From CAZCWM01 sp964622625 (GTDB lineage: Bacteria > Planctomycetota > Phycisphaerae > Phycisphaerales > Phycisphaeraceae), in the NCBI GenBank assembly GCA_964622625.1, contig CAZUUQ010000024.1:1-34167 (forward strand): 34,167 nt of DNA, given 5' to 3'. Positions 29,343 through 34,167 of this stretch are shown here, in pieces (the first letter of the stretch is position 1; each line of letters begins with the position of its first letter). The notes beneath the pieces are model-generated. The model saw nothing but the letters and a program-made list of their open reading frames with translations. It was not told the DNA's origin and made no database searches. Made by a program: the position numbers and the translations under genes.

Positions 29343-32263
29343 GGCGGAAATATGTCGTACCGGACGGGGACGGTGCCGGTGCTCCAGAAATAAATCGCCC
29401 CGACGACCGTCCACACCAGCACAGCTACAATCTCGCCGGCGATCAGGCCGATCATCAGCGGCTGTACCGTATGGTAGCTACGCGTCCCGCCGAGACGGAC
29501 CACCGCAACCTTGATCGCCCATCCGATGAAGAATGAGGCGGCGAAGCGCATCGCCGCCACCGATCCGAACACCATGAAGATCACCGGGTGGATCGGCCAC
29601 CACGCAAAACGCAGCCGCGCCCAGGCGCAGGTGAGCACCAGCAGTAGACCCGTGACGATCCAGCCCATCGCGCCCTTTTGCGGACGTATCGCCGACAGGC
29701 GCTCCAAACCGTTCACGTGCATTGCGGCCGTCAGTTCCTCTCTGGCCGACAATTCCCCGACCAAAGCCGTCGTGTTGCTCGGCGCCATGCCAGGTACGTC
29801 GCTGACAGCCCACTGGTCCACCGGGTCCACGCCGAAGTTGTACTGAAACATCATTGTGGTCAGCAGCGATGCGCCGAAGGCCAGAACCACCATCGTGATC
29901 AGCACTCCGGCGCTGCGGCGTGGCGGCGCGCCCGCCTGCTGGCCGATACGCAGCGCGTTGGCCACGTAAGGCATCAACGCTTCGCGTGGGTCCACCACCA
30001 GGATGACACTCGTAATCGCCACCAGAAAGTAAGCCGTCGGCCCAAGTGCCTGCTCGCCCATCACCGCCGCCAGCACGCCCACCGGCAGCCAACCCGGCTG
30101 GATAAAAAAGGCCCCGGTCTCCGTGGAGATTCGCGTCAGCACCAGAAACAGCATCATGACCATGGCCACGACGGTCAGGCTGAGCATCCAGTCCAGTCCG
30201 CTGCGGGTAAGCACCCAGACGGCGATGAACAGGCACAACAACAGCGCCCGGGCCGCCCATACTGCGTAAACCGGCACATCCTTGCTCCGCGGCAGGCCGA
30301 ATACCCCGCCTAGTACGTTCAGGTAGTACCACCGTCCCGTATAGAGAATCATCAGGGCCGCGCCAAACCAGGCGCCGAAAAGAATCAGGCTGTGGTTGCC
30401 CGGTTTGAGCCAGTTGTGGTCCACCGGTACGCCATAGCCGTACAGTATGGACGCCAGGACCATGTACGCCACGCCGACCAGCCCCAGACTCAGCGACACT
30501 TCCGTGCGAAGAAAGAAGGCGAATCCGATGACCGCGAAATATATCGTAGGCAGAAACATCGCCCATGCCTGGGGGGCCTGGCTGGCGTTCTCAAAAAGCG
30601 ATCGCATGGGGAGAAAATTGTAGCTCAGCAAGACACGGACAAACGTCAACTCCCATGCATACAGTCCGTTGATCACGTGAATCGTCAGGACAATGACGGC
30701 GCCAAGCCAAAAGAGCTTGGAGTACGCCACATCGGGCAGGCGACGACCTTCGCTTGTCTGCACCAGCTCCTGCACGAACCGTGCGATCGGATAGGGCAGC
30801 AGTTCACGCTCAGCCCACTGCGGATGCACCACCAGTGTGAGGCAGACCGCAGCCACACCGATCATCAAGGCTACTGGAACCCACAACATCAGCACCGGAG
30901 CCCAGCTTTTCCACGGAAGTTGCAGCGGACCGAGAGTGAGATTGCCGTCCCACCCCTGCTGCATGATGCCGACGGCCATGGGATCGGCCTCCCCGCCGCT
31001 CAGCAGCCAACCCTCTCCTGTCGGCATTGGCGCCAGGTGTGGTGAAAAGGCCGCCACCAGGGCGGCGCGGTTCAGGCGCCGATGTACGCCCTCAGCCTGC
31101 TCAGCAAGCTGCTCCAGTTGCAGTTCACGCAAGCGCACCGTATCGAACACTTGATGGACGGGTCGGTCGATCTTCGTCAATTGACGACCAAGTCGTCCGA
31201 GCTCCCGCCGCACCTGCCTCAGTTCCGCATCGATCTGCCCGGTTGCGGCCTGCACCTCCTGAAACTGCCGGCGAATCGCGTCGATTTGCTTATCCAGATC
31301 GGCCAGAATGCCTTCATCTGGTGGCGCATCGGACGACCGCTGCGCCACCAGATCCCGCCGTTCCGCCGCGATAAGCTCCCTTCGACGCTCCAGCATGTCC
31401 CGCTGATCAAGCAGTGCTGCCCGCTCGGTATCGAGATTTCGACGCCGCGCTTCAGCCTCCTCACGCTCACGTTCCACGGGTTGTCGCAGCGGGGCGGCCT
31501 GTGCACGCGCCTCATGTAACTGCGACTGGAGCGCAGCGATCTGGTCCGTCAGATTCTTCCGGCGCTGTTCGATCCGCTGTTTTTCGGCCAGCAGGCGTTC
31601 GTTTACCTGCGGGGGGATCGCGTTGCGGATCGCGGGGTTTTGCCAGAAGTCATCCGTGGTGATCAGAATGTTGAGTGTATACAGCAGACGCTGACGCTCG
31701 ACAGGATCCATGCGTCCGTGTTCCACTGCCCCAACAAGAATATGATGCACGTCGGACGGCAAGGCAGCCCATACCGCGCCCGCCGGTTCCGGGTTGTCAC
31801 CGGCCTCACGGTCCCCCGTCCCGGTCTCAGCGGTTGTTCCGTTTGCGCCTGCGAGCAACTGCCTGGCCAGGCCTGTCCAATCCGACACATGTCCCTCACC
31901 CAACTCAGCCGAGCCACCTGGCACATAGGACATCACCTTGGCCGCCTGCCATGAGGCGTTGTTGCGGATCAGGTAGCTGGGCATGGCCACGCTGGTGTTG
32001 AAAGTGCGGAAGAACCCCGACCCCGGCCAGCCGCAGGCCGCCAGACCGATTGCCGCGATCACCGCCAGTTCCCGCCCCGTGAGCCGGCCGGACCCCAGCA
32101 GAGGATTGACCCCCAGCAGCACCACGACCAGTACGCCGAACACTGAGACCGGGAAGAAATTGCCGATCAGCTTCGTCTGGTTGATGACCGCGTCATTGAA
32201 ATACGTCGCCACACAGATCGCCAGACCGAGCAGCAAGCCGAGGATGACCGACCGAATGCTCAA
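29339..32263 (-). CDS. DUF6785/DUF6784-like polytopic membrane protein with long coiled-coil insert
   Basis: 974 residues. Membrane helices cluster at the N-terminus (about 4-80) and from about 445 to the end, with roughly 13-15 helices in total. Between them a long extramembrane region includes a charged heptad-like coiled coil (about 221-398) rich in Glu, Arg, Gln and Leu. The motif WAERELLPYPIARFVQELV (about 482-500) and the C-terminal FAWWPIHPVIFMVFGSVA and GGTRSYHTVQPLMIGLIAGE fit DUF6785/DUF6784 proteins, related to OPT transporters. The start is a TTG at 32263 with GAAGGA 8 bases upstream; the frame continues upstream, but that part would overlap the GH57 gene and has no signal. First gene of the operon. 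Function unknown; transport or scaffolding is inferred. Confidence 0.72.
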   Translation of the reverse strand: MSIRSVILGLLLGLAICVATYFNDAVINQTKLIGNFFPVSVFGVLVVVLLGVNPLLGSGRLTGRELAVIAAIGLAACGWPGSGFFRTFNTSVAMPSYLIRNNASWQAAKVMSYVPGGSAELGEGHVSDWTGLARQLLAGANGTTAETGTGDREAGDNPEPAGAVWAALPSDVHHILVGAVEHGRMDPVERQRLLYTLNILITTDDFWQNPAIRNAIPPQVNERLLAEKQRIEQRRKNLTDQIAALQSQLHEARAQAAPLRQPVEREREEAEARRRNLDTERAALLDQRDMLERRRELIAAERRDLVAQRSSDAPPDEGILADLDKQIDAIRRQFQEVQAATGQIDAELRQVRRELGRLGRQLTKIDRPVHQVFDTVRLRELQLEQLAEQAEGVHRRLNRAALVAAFSPHLAPMPTGEGWLLSGGEADPMAVGIMQQGWDGNLTLGPLQLPWKSWAPVLMLWVPVALMIGVAAVCLTLVVHPQWAERELLPYPIARFVQELVQTSEGRRLPDVAYSKLFWLGAVIVLTIHVINGLYAWELTFVRVLLSYNFLPMRSLFENASQAPQAWAMFLPTIYFAVIGFAFFLRTEVSLSLGLVGVAYMVLASILYGYGVPVDHNWLKPGNHSLILFGAWFGAALMILYTGRWYYLNVLGGVFGLPRSKDVPVYAVWAARALLLCLFIAVWVLTRSGLDWMLSLTVVAMVMMLFLVLTRISTETGAFFIQPGWLPVGVLAAVMGEQALGPTAYFLVAITSVILVVDPREALMPYVANALRIGQQAGAPPRRSAGVLITMVVLAFGASLLTTMMFQYNFGVDPVDQWAVSDVPGMAPSNTTALVGELSAREELTAAMHVNGLERLSAIRPQKGAMGWIVTGLLLVLTCAWARLRFAWWPIHPVIFMVFGSVAAMRFAASFFIGWAIKVAVVRLGGTRSYHTVQPLMIGLIAGEIVAVLVWTVVGAIYFWSTGTVPVRYDIFPP

Positions 32264-32312
32264 GGTTGGGATCCTTCGTCGGGTGGGGGGCGGCGCCCGA
32301 TGGCCCGTAACG

Positions 32313-32340
32313 AATAAAGCAACCGTATGCCGCGTGTCAA
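32313..32340 (-). promoter_or_regulatory. Sigma70-like promoter candidate for the eight-gene operon
   Basis: On the minus strand TTGACA (32340-32335) is followed after 16 bases by TTTATT (32318-32313), with an extended -10 TGC just before it. Transcription would start near 32306, leaving a leader of about 43 bases before the TTG at 32263 with its Shine-Dalgarno site. It is the best promoter match in the 221-base gap between the GH57 gene and the operon. Confidence 0.55.
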
Positions 32341-32393
32341 CCGCACATGCGCGGGGGTCCGACCGAGGCGGTACTTTACCTTTTTCCGCAGCC

Positions 32394-32438
32394 GCCCGCA
32401 CCTGCGGGCCTCGACGGCCTTCGGCAACGGCATGCCGT
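32394..32438. repeat. Inverted repeats in the GH57-operon gap
   Basis: GCCCGCACCTGCGGGC (32394-32409) has 7-base arms around 2 bases, and ACGGCATGCCGT (32427-32438) is a perfect 12-base palindrome. They lie 46-91 bases past the GH57 stop and upstream of the operon promoter candidate. No T-run follows on the minus strand, so termination is not supported; operator sites are possible. Nothing gene-like was found in the rest of the gap. Confidence 0.35.
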
Positions 32439-32484
32439 CGGTCGCGATACGCCGTACCGCCGCCGCTACCCGAAAGGCAGGGTT

Positions 32485-33708
32485 TCAGCGGCCTTCGCCC
32501 ACCCTCGCCCGCAGGTTGTCCAGCACGTTCATGAAGTTGATGTAGCTGTCGTAAGGTGACTCGTAAGGGTTGAAATACTTGTGCACGTCGCCGTCGGCCA
32601 TGTACTTCGTGCACATGTAATAAAAATGGTCACTGGTGGTGAGCTTGCGCCAGTCGGCCAGGAGGCGCGGATCCCCGCTGGTCTTGACCGGCTCCTCGAG
32701 TTGGTACAGTTCGTGCAGAGCGTTGGACTGCATCGCGTTGCCCAGCCATGCGGACAGGTCGCGCTCGGTGTCGGCCCAGGAGATCATGTGCGGCACGTCG
32801 AACTCGTCGGTCGGGTCATGTCGGTCAAAGCACTCGCCGGGCGTCAGAAACGCAAGGCCCTCGCGCGACAGAACCGCCTGCGGCAACTGCTCCAGAAACT
32901 GAAAGATGCCTGTCTCGGCCCACTGATGCTCGCCGAATGTCTCGAAGTCCATGAACAGGTTGCATACACCGCCGCCGGCCGGCTCGGTGTCGGCCGAGCC
33001 GTTGCGCGTCGCCGCCCGCACCGCCTCGGCGAACTTCGCGGGCGTGAGCGGATAACCCGGCCATGAACGATTGGAGAACCGAAATGCGACGTCATCGCTG
33101 AGCGTGTAATTCTTCAGCAGTAGCTTCATGTGCGCGCCGCCCGAATCGCCGGCAGGCGACTGGTACATGCAGTTGGGCTGACGCTTGCCGAGGATCTGGT
33201 CGGCCCCTTCGCTCAGCAGCCCCGCGTAGCCGCCCAGGGTGATGATGTGCCGCGCCAGGTCGTTGCTGTAGATGAGCTCCGTGTGGCGGAAGACACGCGG
33301 CCGCTGTCCGAAGAGCCGCTGCATCGTGTCGGCATGCAGACGCACCTGGGCGTCGAATTCCTCGCGGCTGTAGAGAAACGCCAGCGAGTGGTGGTACGTC
33401 TCGCCGAGAAACTCCACGCACCCTGTGTCCGCAAGGGCCTTGAACCGCTCGATCAGCTTCGGGCACCAGCGGTCGAACTGTTCGATGATCAGACCTGTGA
33501 GCGAGAACGCGAAGCGGAAGCGCCCCTCGTGCCGCTGGATGAGCTGGAGCAGCAGCTCCGTGGCCGGCAGATAGCAGTGCTTGGCCACCTTTTCCAGAAT
33601 CCGCTCATTGTGGTAGTCGTCGAAGTAATTGGGCTGGGCGTCGAAGGCGCTGTAGCGTCGAAGCCGAAAAGGCTGATGGACTTGGAAATAGATGCAGACG
33701 GATGCCAT
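32485..33708 (-). CDS. Glycoside hydrolase family 57 alpha-amylase-like protein
   Basis: 407 residues, the size of short GH57 alpha-amylases. The five conserved GH57 regions are recognisable: HQP (11-13) in the first strand, GETYHHSLA (102-110), FRHTELIY with nucleophile Glu144, LFMDFETFGEHQW with acid/base Asp254, and the later SWADTERDLSAWLGNAMQ. It hydrolyses or rearranges alpha-1,4-glucans; whether it is an amylase or a glucanotransferase cannot be told. No signal peptide, so it probably acts on intracellular glycogen-like polymer. The ATG at 33708 follows AGGGA; the frame extends 24 codons further but with no support. Divergent from alaS. Confidence 0.93.
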   Translation of the reverse strand: MASVCIYFQVHQPFRLRRYSAFDAQPNYFDDYHNERILEKVAKHCYLPATELLLQLIQRHEGRFRFAFSLTGLIIEQFDRWCPKLIERFKALADTGCVEFLGETYHHSLAFLYSREEFDAQVRLHADTMQRLFGQRPRVFRHTELIYSNDLARHIITLGGYAGLLSEGADQILGKRQPNCMYQSPAGDSGGAHMKLLLKNYTLSDDVAFRFSNRSWPGYPLTPAKFAEAVRAATRNGSADTEPAGGGVCNLFMDFETFGEHQWAETGIFQFLEQLPQAVLSREGLAFLTPGECFDRHDPTDEFDVPHMISWADTERDLSAWLGNAMQSNALHELYQLEEPVKTSGDPRLLADWRKLTTSDHFYYMCTKYMADGDVHKYFNPYESPYDSYINFMNVLDNLRARVGEGR

Positions 33709-33780
33709 GTTCTTCCCTGATCTTCCGCCCCGATCTGCTCGCCGAACGCCACGGACGGGATGCCGCGGGCATGCCGGCAC

Positions 33781-33788
33781 AGTATATT
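33781..33788. promoter_or_regulatory. AT-rich divergent -10 region between the GH57 gene and alaS
   Basis: TATATT (33783-33788) reads toward alaS and TATACT (minus strand, 33786-33781) reads toward the GH57 gene, in a region otherwise very GC-rich. No clear -35 boxes. The remaining bases of the 158-base gap hold nothing I can name. Confidence 0.35.
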
Positions 33789-33866
33789 ACCCGACCCGTC
33801 GCGAACCGACACGGCAAGCCCCACCGGCGCTGCCGCCCGTACCGCGGGGAACGGAACCGCATCGCC

Positions 33867-34167
<301 letters not shown>

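Noticed and set aside
32264..32614. Upstream extension of the DUF6785-like reading frame (117 codons)
   Set aside because: It overlaps the 3' end of the GH57 gene, is Arg-rich without membrane character, and the TTG at 32263 has a well-placed Shine-Dalgarno site.

Overview
The window is GC-rich bacterial chromosome, most likely from a planctomycete (Phycisphaerae-like). This is inferred from content: a small paired-CxxC zinc-ribbon protein, an FHA protein, very large FtsX-type membrane proteins and DUF6785/OPT-like polytopic proteins are typical of that phylum. There is no 16S gene to confirm it. No tRNA, rRNA, CRISPR, insertion sequence or prophage was seen. Genes are tightly packed and the longest gap is about 220 bases.

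Left part (1-7.9 kb): a minus-strand housekeeping run. In transcription order it holds a degenerate shikimate-kinase-like paralogue, shikimate kinase (aroK), EPSP synthase (aroA, ATGA overlap with aroK), a histidine phosphatase, a secreted or membrane-anchored transglutaminase-like protein, and NAD(P)H-hydrate dehydratase (nnrD, cut by the left edge). Divergent from it are a DciA/DUF721-like gene coupled to a lipoprotein gene, a small zinc-ribbon gene, and a convergent FHA-domain gene.

Middle (7.9-17.8 kb): mostly plus-strand genes. They encode the heme chaperone HemW, a heparinase II/III-like protein, a FIST-domain protein, a secreted jelly-roll protein, an aldo/keto reductase and a two-domain CE15-like hydrolase. 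A YtcJ-like amidohydrolase lies on the minus strand. The heparinase-like, reductase and esterase-like genes suggest carbohydrate metabolism, but no single pathway can be read from them.

Right part (17.7-32.3 kb): an eight-gene, 14.5-kb minus-strand operon in which five of the seven junctions are 4-base stop/start overlaps. In order it encodes a DUF6785/6784-like membrane protein with a long coiled-coil insert, an unknown 300-residue protein with an internal duplication, a PqqD/RRE-like protein, an FtsX-type permease, a MacB/LolD-type ATPase, a 1689-residue fusion of an apparently inactive M28-like ectodomain to an FtsX permease, an OPT-like membrane protein, and a second MacB/LolD-type ATPase. 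This is the best candidate here for an undescribed system. Composition and coupling suggest one envelope assembly built from two ABC modules and two related OPT-like proteins; the substrate is unknown. A TTGACA/TTTATT promoter candidate sits just upstream.

Right edge: a GH57 glycosidase gene (minus) divergent from alaS (plus, cut by the right edge).

A window-wide theme is start-site usage. Six genes lack a properly spaced Shine-Dalgarno sequence and instead carry a -10-like hexamer 6-8 bases before the ATG, as expected for leaderless mRNAs. Genes inside the large operon use Shine-Dalgarno sites and often TTG or GTG starts.
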